55,504 nucleotides of DNA. Origin: Vibrio diabolicus (GTDB taxonomy: Bacteria > Pseudomonadota > Gammaproteobacteria > Enterobacterales > Vibrionaceae). Every line of letters begins with the position of its first letter. Position 1 is the stretch's first letter. The notes under the pieces were generated by a model. That model saw only the letters and a program-made list of their open reading frames with translations, had not been told where the DNA came from and did no database searches. The translations under genes were made by a program, and so were the position numbers. The DNA is taken from contig CCKK01000028.1 in assembly GCA_001048675.1 (NCBI GenBank), forward strand, positions 1-55,504, in the 5' to 3' direction. Shown here in pieces: positions 1 to 9,645 of this stretch.

Positions 1-72
1 CTAAAGCACCGGTCTTGAAAACCGGCATACGTTAATAGCGTATCTAGGGTTCAAATCCCTATCTCTCCGCCA
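1..72 (+). tRNA. tRNA-Ser(UGA), 5' end cut by the window
   Basis: The window opens inside a tRNA. The anticodon stem-loop with loop CTTGAAA gives anticodon TGA. It is followed by a long variable arm, typical of class II serine tRNAs, then the T arm with GGTTCAAATCC and an encoded CCA at 70-72. About 16-18 nt of the 5' acceptor and D arm lie outside the window. Confidence 0.93.
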
Positions 73-82
73 CTATTCAGAA

Positions 83-110
83 GCCTCGCTAGAAATAGCG
101 AGGCTTTCTT
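83..110 (+). terminator. Rho-independent terminator after tRNA-Ser
   Basis: An 8-bp perfect stem (GCCTCGCT at 83-90, AGCGAGGC at 97-104) has a 6-nt loop and a T-rich tail. It lies 10 nt after the tRNA CCA end. Confidence 0.85.
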
Positions 111-742
111 CGTTTCTGACGCTTGGAAATTCGTTAGGGACTGGAATCAATCCCTTAGCTGATCGTATCCCCGGACTAGGTATCCCTGCACTATGTCACT
201 TGAGAAGCCTTGCTTTAAGCGCGTTCTCGTTATCCACGGGTTGTGCTGCGACAGAAGTTCATAACTTTATCTTCTAACGAGAGCCATCAAGTCTGAGTAT
301 TGGCATTCCTACCTCTAAGGGTGAAGTGTTTCTGTTAACAAGGGACGTGCCTTTACTCTATATTACGTGCGTTAGCGCTCTTAGTGTTACCTAGTGGCTC
401 TTCGCTATCTTGCCCTGGTTGGTACAATAAACACGTTCTAAGTATTGTATAGGACAGTCCTCACTAAAGAGAATGGAGAGTATCGGAGCTTATGTGCCTA
501 TTTTTTCTTCCTACTCTATTCCAAGTTATCTACATTTTGTTAGTAGAGCTCCTTCCTAGAAGCTTAGATTTTGAAGAAAGTGAGCAAGCTATTTTTTAGA
601 GGATTTTAGTGAGCTTAATGGAGTGCTTCTGGGAACGAACTAAAGAAGCTTTGCTGGGGCTTCCCAAAGAAGTTTAGGCGATTACAGGGCATTAGCTCTA
701 GTGGATATTGCAGGTTTGTGTAGTGTTGATGAGTGACAGGCA
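111..742. other. Gene-free spacer between tRNA-Ser and hemY
   Basis: About 630 bases between the tRNA terminator and the hemY terminator. I see no ORF with a start, ribosome site and protein-like composition on either strand. I found no second copy of the tRNA 3' end that would suggest an integration scar, and no transposase remnant. It may be a decayed gene or an unrecognised RNA; nothing supports a specific call. Confidence 0.5.
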
Positions 743-770
743 ATAAAAAAGCCGACAGTAAACTGCCGGC
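743..770 (-). terminator. Terminator of the hem operon
   Basis: Read on the minus strand, an 8-bp stem (751-758 with 763-770, one G-U pair) and 4-nt loop are followed by six T's (745-750). It lies 20 nt beyond the hemY stop, so it ends the hemCDXY transcript. Confidence 0.85.
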
Positions 771-789
771 TTGGTTAGATGACCGCTAC

Positions 790-1971
790 TTAGTCGTTCT
801 GGACGAGCGTGAGAGCTTTACGAGAGACTTCGTGAGCGGCTTTAGTTAGATTCTGCTTCTCTAGTGTATCTGCTAGGAATGCATAATCAGAGACGTCAGA
901 GCGAAGCTTTAAGGCGATCTCGAAGTGGTCTTGGGCTTCTTGCCACTTCTCTTGACGGAAATAGAAGTGCGCTAATGCGCTATGCGCAGCGGCGTTATCT
1001 GGCTCTTTCTTCACTACTCCCTCTAAGAAAACCACGACAGGGTGGATATCTGGCAGGTTTAGATTTGGCAGTAGTTGATAAAGCTCAGGAGCCGGTTGTT
1101 TTTTCAATGCTTCTTTTAGCACAGTAAAGGCTTCAGCATCTGCTTTCCGGGCTATCAACTCACGAGCAAAACAGGCGACTAGGTGTGTGTCTTGTTTTAC
1201 TTTGCGTGCAAGGCCATTCCAATGAGAGATAAGCCCTTCGCTACCTTGCTGCTGTGCTACTTCATGGAGTAAGCCGCATTGCGCCTTTTGAATCAGCTCT
1301 GCGTGTTCTTCTTCCGTGATGAGTTTTGCTTTGGTTAATTGTGGCAAGAGGTCAATAAGAGGTTGCCACAATTTTAGCTGCATGTACGTTGTTTTCAGCA
1401 AGTTCAATACAATCGAATTACTCGCATACTGACCTTTTAACGATTGCAAAGTATCGAAAGCAGCCTCGAACTCGTTGTCGCGGATAAATTGTTTCGCTCG
1501 AGTCAGCTCTACTGCGAGATGAGCATTCTCTTGCTGGCTCGCTAGCTCCAGGTAGTGATCACGTTTTGCTTTATCACCTTGACCTTGTGCAGCTTCAGAC
1601 GCGACTAAGTAACAAAGTAGCGGCATATCGTGATGATTCGCCCAACGAGTCACTTTTTTCTCGGCACCTTTCCAGTCTCCTTCAAGGAGTTTAATAATGC
1701 CTTCATTGGTGTATCGACGGGAATGGCGCATTTTGCGCACGCTGAAGTAGTTCCATGTTGTAGAACTTGCGTAAACTAGCTTTTTAATTAGGTACTCAAG
1801 TAGAAAAAGACCTGCGAGTGCTGCGATAACGAATATGACCAATGTCGTTACGCTCATCTCGATCGTTTTCTCAGCGATGGAGATGAGTACATAGCCTTGC
1901 TGACCTGAAAATTGAGTGCCAACAAATAGTCCTGCACCTAGTACAACAAATAGGAAAATAAGACGAAACAT
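790..1971 (-). CDS. hemY: HemY, haem biosynthesis-associated inner-membrane TPR protein
   Basis: 393 aa, matching the proteobacterial HemY family (about 400 aa). This is not the protoporphyrinogen oxidase that carries the same name in Bacillus. Two hydrophobic helices at residues 2-19 and 40-61 anchor it in the inner membrane. The rest is helical, with TPR-like repeats, the clearest near residues 325-390. Its exact role in late tetrapyrrole synthesis is unsettled in the literature. The ATG overlaps the hemX stop by one base (TAATG), implying translational coupling. It is the last gene of hemC-hemD-hemX-hemY and is followed by a terminator. Confidence 0.93.
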   Translation of the reverse strand: MFRLIFLFVVLGAGLFVGTQFSGQQGYVLISIAEKTIEMSVTTLVIFVIAALAGLFLLEYLIKKLVYASSTTWNYFSVRKMRHSRRYTNEGIIKLLEGDWKGAEKKVTRWANHHDMPLLCYLVASEAAQGQGDKAKRDHYLELASQQENAHLAVELTRAKQFIRDNEFEAAFDTLQSLKGQYASNSIVLNLLKTTYMQLKLWQPLIDLLPQLTKAKLITEEEHAELIQKAQCGLLHEVAQQQGSEGLISHWNGLARKVKQDTHLVACFARELIARKADAEAFTVLKEALKKQPAPELYQLLPNLNLPDIHPVVVFLEGVVKKEPDNAAAHSALAHFYFRQEKWQEAQDHFEIALKLRSDVSDYAFLADTLEKQNLTKAAHEVSRKALTLVQND

Positions 1972-3183
1972 TACTTATCCTCCATACCTGTCATCGTTGT
2001 GACTTCGCGACGTAGGCGCTCACGGATGACATCTGATAGTTGAGACTGACTTTGCAGTTTCGTGGGGTATTCCACTTGAATGTTTTGCTGGCTTAACTGG
2101 TTAACAGTTTTGTTGAACTCTTTAACGGAATTATCGTCTTGGTTGAAGAAAGCTAATGCCCATTTGTCGGCCGTTTTTAGAGACATGGTGTAAATTTCAC
2201 CTTGCTCTTGGTACACCGCTTTTATTGCGGTCTCCAATTTGGCTTTGATGTTTTCTTTTAGGTAAAAGTGTTGCTCAGGAGAAAGCAGTGGAATGACGTT
2301 ACCATCGCGCGTGCGGAAGGTAATGAAGTTTTCTGAAAAGTCCTTCAGAGAGGTCATTAAGTTATCTTGCCAGTTTGCAATATCTTCAGACACTTCAGTG
2401 TTCTCTACGACTTCTGCTTCTGGGAGTAGTGCATTGGCGAGAGGTAGCTTGTCTACTTGCTGTTGCAGAGCAGTTAAGCGTAGTACCAATCCATCACGGT
2501 CAATCAGCGGGATAGTACGAAGTTTGGTGATATCGTTCGCCATTGCTTTACGTAGTTTGACGAGGCTAGGGTCATTCAGTGCGGCAATGCGTTGATCAGC
2601 ACTTTCCATTAGTTGAGTGGCGCTTTCTACGTCATGCTCTAAGAACAGTTTACGACCTGCTAATTTGACGAGGTAATCGGCTTCAGCAAGTAGCCAGTCG
2701 TTTGGTCGACGACCTTTCACATCGGCAACGGCGAGCTGTAAGCTTTCAATGCTCTTCTGTTGCTGTCCAAGTACCACTTCCGCTTTGTGTGTCACGGTCG
2801 TTGCTTTCTCGATGGTTTCTTCTTGTACCCGGCTGAGCTCTTGCTTCATGGAAGCTTGAGTGCTTTCTAGCTGACTTTTTAGTTGGGCGATCTGCGCTTG
2901 GTAATCGGCTTGCTGCTGATGTAGCTTGTATGCGAGGCCACCGCCAAAAATAATCGATAAGATGATAGCGACTGTGCCTAGTTTAACTCCGCGCTTGCCT
3001 TGTTTTTCTTCAAATTCGACTTTGGCTGGCTCGGCTGTTTTTGGGGGCTCGGCCACTTTTGGCTGTTCTTTTTTAGGGGCCGCATCCTGCTGCGATGTGC
3101 TTTTTTCGGCTAGCGGTGCCGATGAGGTTTCTTCGGAAAGGTTTTTATCGTTTATTTTTTTGGTCGTTATTTTTACTTGTCAT
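1971..3183 (-). CDS. hemX: HemX, putative uroporphyrinogen-III C-methyltransferase-like membrane protein (N-terminal frameshift)
   Basis: The intact frame from a GTG at 3056 gives 361 aa: a transmembrane helix (about residues 27-43), a coiled-coil stretch (about 45-115) and the HemX domain. The family normally has a longer polar N-terminus (E. coli about 393 aa). An ATG at 3183 opens the expected N-terminus (MTSKNNDQ...) but reaches a stop after 12 codons. Removing one base from the seven-T run at 3155-3161 joins it in frame and gives 403 aa. In the deposited frame there is no start between the upstream TGA and the GTG at 3056. The break is probably a homopolymer sequencing error. The catalytic activity once proposed for HemX is doubtful; it is conserved in this operon. 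Confidence 0.87.
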
Positions 3184-3200
3184 GCCTATATCCTGTGTAG

Positions 3201-3929
3201 CTAGGGCTGGAGAGCCGCCAGTAATTCTTGGTTGGATGCGCTTCCCGTGCATCTCACCCGAGTGAACCCCCTTTGAAGTGCGATGTCAGCGATACGCTGA
3301 CTGGGGATATACAACTCTTGTTGATTAAGCCAAGTCAATTGCTCTGACGTCAATTGGCTGCACAAATAATCCAGTTGCTCACCACTGGTGACGATGATCT
3401 GGTCAATTTGTAGGGTTTTCCATAGTGAGACACAGCTTACTGGATCGAATGGGATGAATTCTCTCTTGTAAGTCTCACTATAGTGAACTTTTGCGCCACG
3501 TCTCACCAATGCATCTTTGATCAGCTCTCTTCCGCCGTTACCACGAAGGATAAGAACTTGTTGTTGTGCCACATTGTTGAGCTCTGGCAGTCGCAATAAG
3601 TGTTCACTATCACTGACTTGGGGATAGTGTACTTTCTGTTGGGTACATTTGCTTAAATAGTGTGCTGTTTTTTGACCAACGGCAAGGTAAATAGCTTGTT
3701 TCGGCCATGACATCCCGTTGCTGGCTAAGATTTGCTGTGCACATTGCACTGCATGTCGACTAACAGCGATAACAATTTGAGCTTGATGTAGATGTTTAGA
3801 GAGGTGCGTGTCCGTGAGATCGGCGACAATGTCGATCAGAGGATGGTGATATGCGGAAATGCCGTGCCTTTCGAGCAGAGAGCAAAGCGCGTTGCCTTGC
3901 TCTCCCGGCCGAGTGACCAACACTGCCAT
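3201..3929 (-). CDS. hemD: Uroporphyrinogen-III synthase
   Basis: 242 aa, the usual length (E. coli 246). It cyclises hydroxymethylbilane to uroporphyrinogen III with inversion of ring D, and is cytoplasmic. The sequence shows the two-domain HemD fold pattern: an N-terminal VLVTRPGEQG, then the second-domain segment ending in QIIVTSGEQLDYL near residues 177-190. HemD is poorly conserved, so the call also rests on its place 2 bases downstream of hemC and upstream of hemX. ATG start. Confidence 0.95.
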   Translation of the reverse strand: MAVLVTRPGEQGNALCSLLERHGISAYHHPLIDIVADLTDTHLSKHLHQAQIVIAVSRHAVQCAQQILASNGMSWPKQAIYLAVGQKTAHYLSKCTQQKVHYPQVSDSEHLLRLPELNNVAQQQVLILRGNGGRELIKDALVRRGAKVHYSETYKREFIPFDPVSCVSLWKTLQIDQIIVTSGEQLDYLCSQLTSEQLTWLNQQELYIPSQRIADIALQRGFTRVRCTGSASNQELLAALQP

Positions 3930-3931
3930 GG

Positions 3932-4870
3932 TTATTCGTGATCTGCGTACAGCTTAGTTAGGATTTCACGAGCGCCGTTATCTAGCAGCTCATTGGCTAG
4001 CTGCACTCCTAATGCTTCGCCATCTTTACGATGGCCACGAATTTCACCACGAACAATTTCGCTGCCATCTGGTTCGCCAACTAATGCGCGTAGCCAAATG
4101 TTGTCGCCGTCTAGCAGGGCATAGCTGCCGATAGGTACCTGACAGCCGCCTTCTAGCGTCAGGTTCATTGCGCGCTCACACAAAACGCGGTCTACGGTGT
4201 CTTGGTGGTTAAGTGGCTCTAGTAGCTTAAGCAGTCTTTCATCGTCAAGGCGGCACTCGATACCGACGGCCCCTTGGCCAACCGCAGGTAATGATTGCTC
4301 TGGCTCGATAAAGCTACGAATACGCTCTTCAAGCTTCAATCGTTTAAGGCCTGCCGCAGCAAGAATGATCGCATCGTATTCACCCGCATCTAGTTTACCA
4401 AGGCGAGTGCCCACATTACCGCGAAGCTCTTTAATGATGATGTCTGGACGATATTCTTTCAGTTGGCATTGACGGCGCAAACTGCAAGTACCAACCACGG
4501 CACCTTGAGGGAGCTCATCAATGTGGCTATAGGTATTGGAGACGAAAGCATCACGAGGGTCTTCACGTTCACAAATGGTCACGAGGCCAAGACCTTCCGG
4601 GAAATCGACGGGCACGTCCTTCATTGAGTGAACGGCAAGGTCTGCACGGCCTTCTAGCATTGCGACTTCAAGCTCTTTTACGAATAAGCCTTTGCCGCCA
4701 ACTTTTGCTAGCGGTGTATCTAAAATCACGTCACCTTTGGTCACCATGGTTACTAACTCGACTTCCAAACCAGGGTGAGCGGCTTGAAGGGCGTCTTTAA
4801 CAAAGTAAGCTTGCCATAAAGCAAGAGGGCTTTTTCGAGTTGCAATGCGAATCGGTGTGGATTGTGTCAT
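3932..4870 (-). CDS. hemC: Hydroxymethylbilane synthase (porphobilinogen deaminase)
   Basis: 312 aa. It polymerises four porphobilinogens into hydroxymethylbilane. Cys243 in EGGCQVPIGSYA carries the dipyrromethane cofactor (E. coli Cys242), and the catalytic Asp lies in HSMKDVP (Asp85). Substrate-binding arginines are visible in TCSLRRQCQL and ELRGNVGTRL. It is the first gene of the minus-strand hem operon and divergent from cyaA across a 346-bp spacer, as in E. coli and other gammaproteobacteria. Confidence 0.98.
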   Translation of the reverse strand: MTQSTPIRIATRKSPLALWQAYFVKDALQAAHPGLEVELVTMVTKGDVILDTPLAKVGGKGLFVKELEVAMLEGRADLAVHSMKDVPVDFPEGLGLVTICEREDPRDAFVSNTYSHIDELPQGAVVGTCSLRRQCQLKEYRPDIIIKELRGNVGTRLGKLDAGEYDAIILAAAGLKRLKLEERIRSFIEPEQSLPAVGQGAVGIECRLDDERLLKLLEPLNHQDTVDRVLCERAMNLTLEGGCQVPIGSYALLDGDNIWLRALVGEPDGSEIVRGEIRGHRKDGEALGVQLANELLDNGAREILTKLYADHE

Positions 4871-5134
4871 GATCTTCTCAATGCTGTTTGGATTTGGGTT
4901 TATCCTACCATTCTCATCAAGAAATGCTTACTGTTAGTTCGTTATCTCTGAGGGCTATGAATGGAATTACATGACGTTATGAAAATAGTGTGACTGGATT
5001 CTCAATTAGACTAAGGACTATTATTAGTAATAGGTAATAAGAGCGACACTACCGCGCGATTAATTTTGTGACTAAAGTATGGTTTTGCATCCTGAGTGGT
5101 GCGTGGGCGTGAAACTTTACCCGCACTAATAAAA

Positions 5135-5156
5135 GTGTTAAATTGATCACGTTTTT
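5135..5156 (+). promoter_or_regulatory. CRP (cAMP receptor protein) site in the cyaA promoter
   Basis: TGTTA-N6-TCACG (5136-5151) fits the CRP consensus TGTGA-N6-TCACA. The surrounding bases closely resemble the E. coli cyaA P2 CRP site as I remember it. It lies 61 bp before the cyaA TTG start, consistent with repression of adenylate cyclase by cAMP-CRP. The rest of the hemC-cyaA spacer (4871-5216) holds the divergent promoters; I could not assign their -10/-35 boxes confidently. Confidence 0.78.
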
Positions 5157-5216
5157 AGGCCGTTTTGGTTTAAAACGTCAGCAGATTTTCGTGATTGTTC
5201 AACCAAGGAATTCCCC

Positions 5217-7745
5217 TTGCAGGCTTACACCCAAAAAATCATTCAGCGACTAGATAATTTGAATCAGCAGCGAGTTGATCGCGCGCTGGCGCTTATGGAT
5301 TCGCAAAGCCAACAAGTCTTCCACTTGATTCCTGCCTTGTTGAACTACAACCACCCTGTGATTCCTGGCTATTACGATGCAGATGTCCCGTTTGGTGTAC
5401 ATGGGCTGGCGCTAAATAGCATTCAACAGCAATTCATTGATGACATTCAACTCGCGATTGGTCAGCCACTTAAGACGGCAGAGAAGCCGGCTATCTTGGG
5501 CTTATACACCATGGGTAGTACCTCATCAATTGGTCAAAGTACTTCTAGTGATTTAGATATTTGGGTGTGTATTTCGCCAGATATGGATTGTGACGAGCGA
5601 GAATTGCTGACCAATAAATGCTTGCTGATCACCGACTGGGCACAAAGCCAAGGGGTGGAGGCGAACTTCTTCTTAATGGATGAAGAACGCTTTAGAAGCA
5701 ACCATTCTGAAGAGATGACGGGTGATAACTGTGGCTCATCTCAGCACTTACTTTTGCTTGATGAATTCTATCGCAGCGCGGTGCGTATTGCTGGACAGCG
5801 TTTATTATGGCAAATAGTGCCGCCAGAAATGGAAGAGTGTTACGACGAGTACGTTTCTCAATTATGCAGTGATGGTTACATCGACTGTAGTGAATGGATC
5901 GACTTTGGCAAATTGAACCGCATTCCTGCTGAAGAGTACTTCGGCTCGAACTTGTGGCAGCTATACAAAAGTATCGATTCTCCCTACAAATCGGTATTAA
6001 AAGCCATTCTGCTTGAAGCTTATTCGTGGGAATACCCACATACGCAACTGTTAAGCATCGACACCAAGCGTCGTTTCTTTGCCCATGAGCCAGACCTCTA
6101 TGGCATGGATGCATACTACTTAATGCTGGAAAAAGTGACTCGCTATTTAGAGCGAATCCAAGACGACACTCGTTTGGATTTGGTGCGCCGTTGCTTCTAT
6201 CTCAAAACCCATGAAAAGTTGTCGCGTGAACCGGATGTCGGTTCAGTGGCTTGGCGCCGTGAAGCGCTGAGCGACATGATTGCAAAATGGGATTGGGATG
6301 CCAGCGTTGTTGCTGAGCTCGATGATCGCCGCAACTGGAAAGTTGAACAGGTAAAAGTGGTGCATCATGCGTTGCTGGATGCGTTGATGCAGAGCTACCG
6401 TAATTTGATTCAATTTGCGCGTCGCAACGACATTACCTCCGCTATCAGCCCGCAAGACATCAGTATTTTGGCGCGTAAGCTTTACGCCGCTTTTGAAGTA
6501 TTGCCGGGCAAAGTGACGTTGCTCAACCCACAGATTTCCCCTGATTTGCATGAACCGGATTTAAGCTTCATCGAAGTGAAAGATGGTGGTGTGAACAAGT
6601 CTGGTTGGTATCTCTATAAACAACCTCTGATCGCGCACCGCATTTTGGGGCAGCCATACTTAGAACATCATGAATACTTGAGCAAGTTAGTCTCTTGGGC
6701 ATTCTTTAATGGTTTAATCACCGAGTCGACTCGTTTGCACGCGGTGGTGCGTGAAGCGCAACTGGATATCGATAAGTTCTACCAAATGGTGAGCGACTTA
6801 CGAAATACCTTTGCGCTGCGTAAGCGCCGTCCGACGATGCAGGCATTAGCGAGCCCATGTGAGATCAGCCAGCTAGCGATGTTCATCAACTTTGAAAATG
6901 ATCCTACGTCAGAGCTTTCGGGCCGTTCACTGAAAGTGGATGTGAAAAATACAGATATCTTCAGTTTTGGTCCGGAACATAAAAACTTAGTCGGCAGTGT
7001 CGACTTGGTTTACCGTAACTCCTGGCATGAAGTGCGTACGCTGCATTTCAAAGGGGAAACGGCGATGCTGGACGCACTGAAAACTATTCTGGGCAAAATG
7101 CACCAAGACGCGTTGCCACCAGAATCGGTGGATGTGTTCTGTTATGCGAAGAACATGCGTGGTGTGATGCGTAATATGGTCTACCAGCTTTTAGCGGAAT
7201 GCATCGACTTACGCTTGAAGCCAGTAGAGCAAGAAAAACGCCGCCGCTTTAAAGCGATGCGCCTTGGTAACCAAACTTACGGGCTGTTCTTTGAACGTCG
7301 TGGTGTGTCGGTGCAGAAGTTAGAAAACTCCATTGATTTCTATCGCAGCATTTCTACTAACAAACTTAAAGGCTCGCCGCTATTAATGCTCGATCGTGAG
7401 CAAGAGTATCAAATGCCAGAAGCGGTGGATGGTTTTGCTAGTGAAGGTCTGGTGCAGTTCTTCTTTGAAGATAATGAAGATGGCTTCAATATTTATGTGT
7501 TGGATGAGTCAAACCAAGTTGAAGTGTATCACCAATTCAGTGGCTCCAAAGACGAGATGATTTCGTCCGTGAACAGCTTTTACACATCAGTAAAAGATGA
7601 CAGTCGTGTTGCGTCGAAATTTATCAACTTTAACCTGCCGCAGTACTACCAGATTATCCATCCTGAAGAGGGCAATGCTTATATCATCCCTTATCGCAAT
7701 GATGGGTGCTCACCGCATCGTCCCACTAAAGCGGTAAACGCGTAA
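5217..7745 (+). CDS. cyaA: Class I adenylate cyclase
   Basis: 842 aa (E. coli 848). It makes cAMP from ATP; cAMP with CRP controls catabolite-sensitive genes. The N-terminal catalytic half contains the class I nucleotidyltransferase-like motif GSTSSIGQSTSSDLDIWVC at residues 100-118, with the metal-binding aspartates D112 and D114. The C-terminal half is the glucose-responsive regulatory region. The start is TTG, preceded by AAGGA at a 7-nt spacing; a weak TTG start is also used in E. coli cyaA and limits expression. Upstream CRP site, downstream bidirectional terminator. Confidence 0.97.
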   Translation: MQAYTQKIIQRLDNLNQQRVDRALALMDSQSQQVFHLIPALLNYNHPVIPGYYDADVPFGVHGLALNSIQQQFIDDIQLAIGQPLKTAEKPAILGLYTMGSTSSIGQSTSSDLDIWVCISPDMDCDERELLTNKCLLITDWAQSQGVEANFFLMDEERFRSNHSEEMTGDNCGSSQHLLLLDEFYRSAVRIAGQRLLWQIVPPEMEECYDEYVSQLCSDGYIDCSEWIDFGKLNRIPAEEYFGSNLWQLYKSIDSPYKSVLKAILLEAYSWEYPHTQLLSIDTKRRFFAHEPDLYGMDAYYLMLEKVTRYLERIQDDTRLDLVRRCFYLKTHEKLSREPDVGSVAWRREALSDMIAKWDWDASVVAELDDRRNWKVEQVKVVHHALLDALMQSYRNLIQFARRNDITSAISPQDISILARKLYAAFEVLPGKVTLLNPQISPDLHEPDLSFIEVKDGGVNKSGWYLYKQPLIAHRILGQPYLEHHEYLSKLVSWAFFNGLITESTRLHAVVREAQLDIDKFYQMVSDLRNTFALRKRRPTMQALASPCEISQLAMFINFENDPTSELSGRSLKVDVKNTDIFSFGPEHKNLVGSVDLVYRNSWHEVRTLHFKGETAMLDALKTILGKMHQDALPPESVDVFCYAKNMRGVMRNMVYQLLAECIDLRLKPVEQEKRRRFKAMRLGNQTYGLFFERRGVSVQKLENSIDFYRSISTNKLKGSPLLMLDREQEYQMPEAVDGFASEGLVQFFFEDNEDGFNIYVLDESNQVEVYHQFSGSKDEMISSVNSFYTSVKDDSRVASKFINFNLPQYYQIIHPEEGNAYIIPYRNDGCSPHRPTKAVNA

Positions 7746-7765
7746 TTAAACCCGTATCAAAAAAC

Positions 7766-7791
7766 AAAAAGAGCACCGAAGTGCTCTTTTT
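7766..7791. terminator. Bidirectional terminator between cyaA and cyaY
   Basis: Stem GAGCAC/GTGCTC (7771-7776 and 7781-7786) with a CGAA tetraloop, flanked by A5 and T5, so it can serve cyaA (plus) and cyaY (minus). Confidence 0.88.
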
Positions 7792-7814
7792 GTTTTGGTG
7801 ACGATTGACCAGCA

Positions 7815-8129
7815 TTATGCCCAATCAATGGCTTCGCCCGCGTGCTTTTCACACTCTTGCTTCACCATTTCAAATAGCTCCATGCCCGTTTTTGAGCAGG
7901 TCCATTTATCTTCAATAAGCTTGAAGTGGAAACCACCAGATTTGGACGCTAGCCAGATCTCATGCATCGGCTCTTGGCGGTTAATGATGATTTGGCTGCG
8001 GTCTTCAAATTCCAATGTCATTACGTTGCCAGTGACTTCGTAATCAATGTCTGCGCCTGAATCATCGATGGATTCTTCGATGATTTGCATCTGTGCATCC
8101 ACCAGTTGATGAAATTCAGTATCGTTCAT
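7815..8129 (-). CDS. cyaY: CyaY, bacterial frataxin
   Basis: 104 aa (E. coli 106). Iron-binding regulator of IscS-dependent Fe-S cluster assembly. The acidic first helix (MNDTEFHQLVDAQMQIIEESIDD) and the beta-sheet segment with the conserved IWLASKSGGFHF are clear. It is convergent with cyaA, the usual arrangement in enterobacteria and vibrios, and faces lptM in the opposite direction. Confidence 0.96.
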   Translation of the reverse strand: MNDTEFHQLVDAQMQIIEESIDDSGADIDYEVTGNVMTLEFEDRSQIIINRQEPMHEIWLASKSGGFHFKLIEDKWTCSKTGMELFEMVKQECEKHAGEAIDWA

Positions 8130-8203
8130 CCGTCTATCCTATTGCTTTTCCTGAGTGTGGTGCGATTATAGGGGGCATTGATTCAATAATCACGATATGC
8201 GAA

Positions 8204-8320
8204 ATGAAAAAATTAGTTACTGTGTTGTTTGTGATGGTTGCCGCGACGTTAGCGGGATGTGGCCAGTCTGGCTCACTATACATTCCAGATGACACTCAAC
8301 AGAATGAGCAATCACAATAA
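8204..8320 (+). CDS. lptM: LptM (YifL), small outer-membrane lipoprotein
   Basis: 38 aa. A signal peptide ends in lipobox LAGC, with lipidation expected at the Cys before GQSG. The following GSLYIPDD matches the short conserved core of the YifL/LptM family, which assists oxidative maturation of the LPS translocon LptD. I chose the ATG at 8204 because it begins the MKKLVTVLFV signal peptide; longer in-frame starts would run through cyaY. It lies between cyaY and lysA exactly as yifL does in E. coli. Confidence 0.86.
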   Translation: MKKLVTVLFVMVAATLAGCGQSGSLYIPDDTQQNEQSQ

Positions 8321-8381
8321 ATAACCGCGCCTTAGGGTGAAATTAGGGTTCAGCAGTCGAATAAAATAAGGGAAGCGAATT

Positions 8382-9635
8382 TTGGATTACTTCAACTATC
8401 AGGATGATGGCCAGCTTTGGGCCGAAGACGTCCCACTTCAAGCTCTTGCAGAGCAATATGGCACTCCTCTTTACGTATATTCTCGAGCCACGCTAGAGCG
8501 CCACTGGAAGGCGTTTGATAGTGCTGTGGGTCAACATCCTCATCTAGTTTGCTACGCGGTGAAAGCGAACTCAAACTTAGGCGTATTGAACGCACTGGCG
8601 CGTTTGGGTTCGGGCTTTGATATCGTATCAGGTGGTGAACTTGAGCGTGTGATTGCCGCAGGCGGTGATCCGAAGAAAGTCGTCTTCTCTGGTGTTGGGA
8701 AAACACCTGCAGAAATGAAGCGAGCTCTTGAGCTAGGTATCAAATGTTTCAACGTTGAATCTGAGCCCGAGCTAGAACGTTTGAATAAGGTTGCGGGTGA
8801 GCTTGGTGTGATTGCGCCAATTTCTCTGCGTATCAATCCAGATGTCGACGCGAAAACACACCCTTACATTTCGACTGGTCTTCGCGACAATAAATTCGGC
8901 ATTGCATTTGATCGTGCGCCAGATGTTTATAAATTCGCGCAAAGCCTGCCGAACTTGAATGTGCAAGGCATCGACTGCCACATTGGTTCTCAGCTGACCA
9001 ATATCGACCCATTTATCGACGCGACAGACCGTTTATTAGCCCTGATTGATGATTTAAAAGCGCAAGGCATTAACATTCGTCACCTTGATGTCGGCGGCGG
9101 TTTAGGTGTGGTCTATCGTGATGAGTTACCACCACAGCCTTCAGATTACGCCAAAGCGTTACTTGGTCGTCTTGAAAATCACCAAGACTTGGAGCTGATT
9201 TTTGAGCCGGGCCGAGCAATTGCTGCGAATGCAGGTATCTTGCTAACGCGTGTTGAGTTTTTAAAACATACTGAGCACAAGAACTTTGCGATTATCGACG
9301 CTGCAATGAACGACTTGATGCGTCCTGCGCTATACCAAGCATGGCAAGATATCGTGCCAGTTTCGCCGCGCACGGGTGAAGCACAGACTTACGATTTGGT
9401 TGGCCCTATTTGTGAAACCGGCGACTTCTTGGGTAAAGATCGCGCACTCGTTTTGCAAGAAGGGGATCTACTCGCGGTTCGTTCAGCAGGTGCCTATGGT
9501 TTTGTGATGTCTTCGAACTACAATACTCGTACCCGAGCGGCAGAAGTAATGGTGGATGGTAAACAAAGCCACTTAGTTCGCCAGCGTGAGGAGCTGACCA
9601 GTTTGTGGCAGCTGGAACAGATTCTACCGGAGTAA
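8382..9635 (+). CDS. lysA: Diaminopimelate decarboxylase
   Basis: 417 aa, PLP fold type III. It decarboxylates meso-diaminopimelate to lysine. The PLP lysine is K61 in CYAVKANSN. The GGGLG phosphate-binding loop and the GPICETGDFLG active-site segment are present. The start is TTG at 8382 with GGGAAG upstream; the N-terminus MDYFNYQDDGQLWAED is typical of the family. It lies 10 bp before dapF, so synthesis of diaminopimelate and its conversion to lysine are co-transcribed. Confidence 0.97.
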   Translation: MDYFNYQDDGQLWAEDVPLQALAEQYGTPLYVYSRATLERHWKAFDSAVGQHPHLVCYAVKANSNLGVLNALARLGSGFDIVSGGELERVIAAGGDPKKVVFSGVGKTPAEMKRALELGIKCFNVESEPELERLNKVAGELGVIAPISLRINPDVDAKTHPYISTGLRDNKFGIAFDRAPDVYKFAQSLPNLNVQGIDCHIGSQLTNIDPFIDATDRLLALIDDLKAQGINIRHLDVGGGLGVVYRDELPPQPSDYAKALLGRLENHQDLELIFEPGRAIAANAGILLTRVEFLKHTEHKNFAIIDAAMNDLMRPALYQAWQDIVPVSPRTGEAQTYDLVGPICETGDFLGKDRALVLQEGDLLAVRSAGAYGFVMSSNYNTRTRAAEVMVDGKQSHLVRQREELTSLWQLEQILPE

Positions 9636-9645
9636 CACACAACAA

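Noticed and set aside
1..72. tRNA-Ser as the attachment site of an integrated element
   Set aside because: No integrase and no repeated tRNA 3' end were found downstream.
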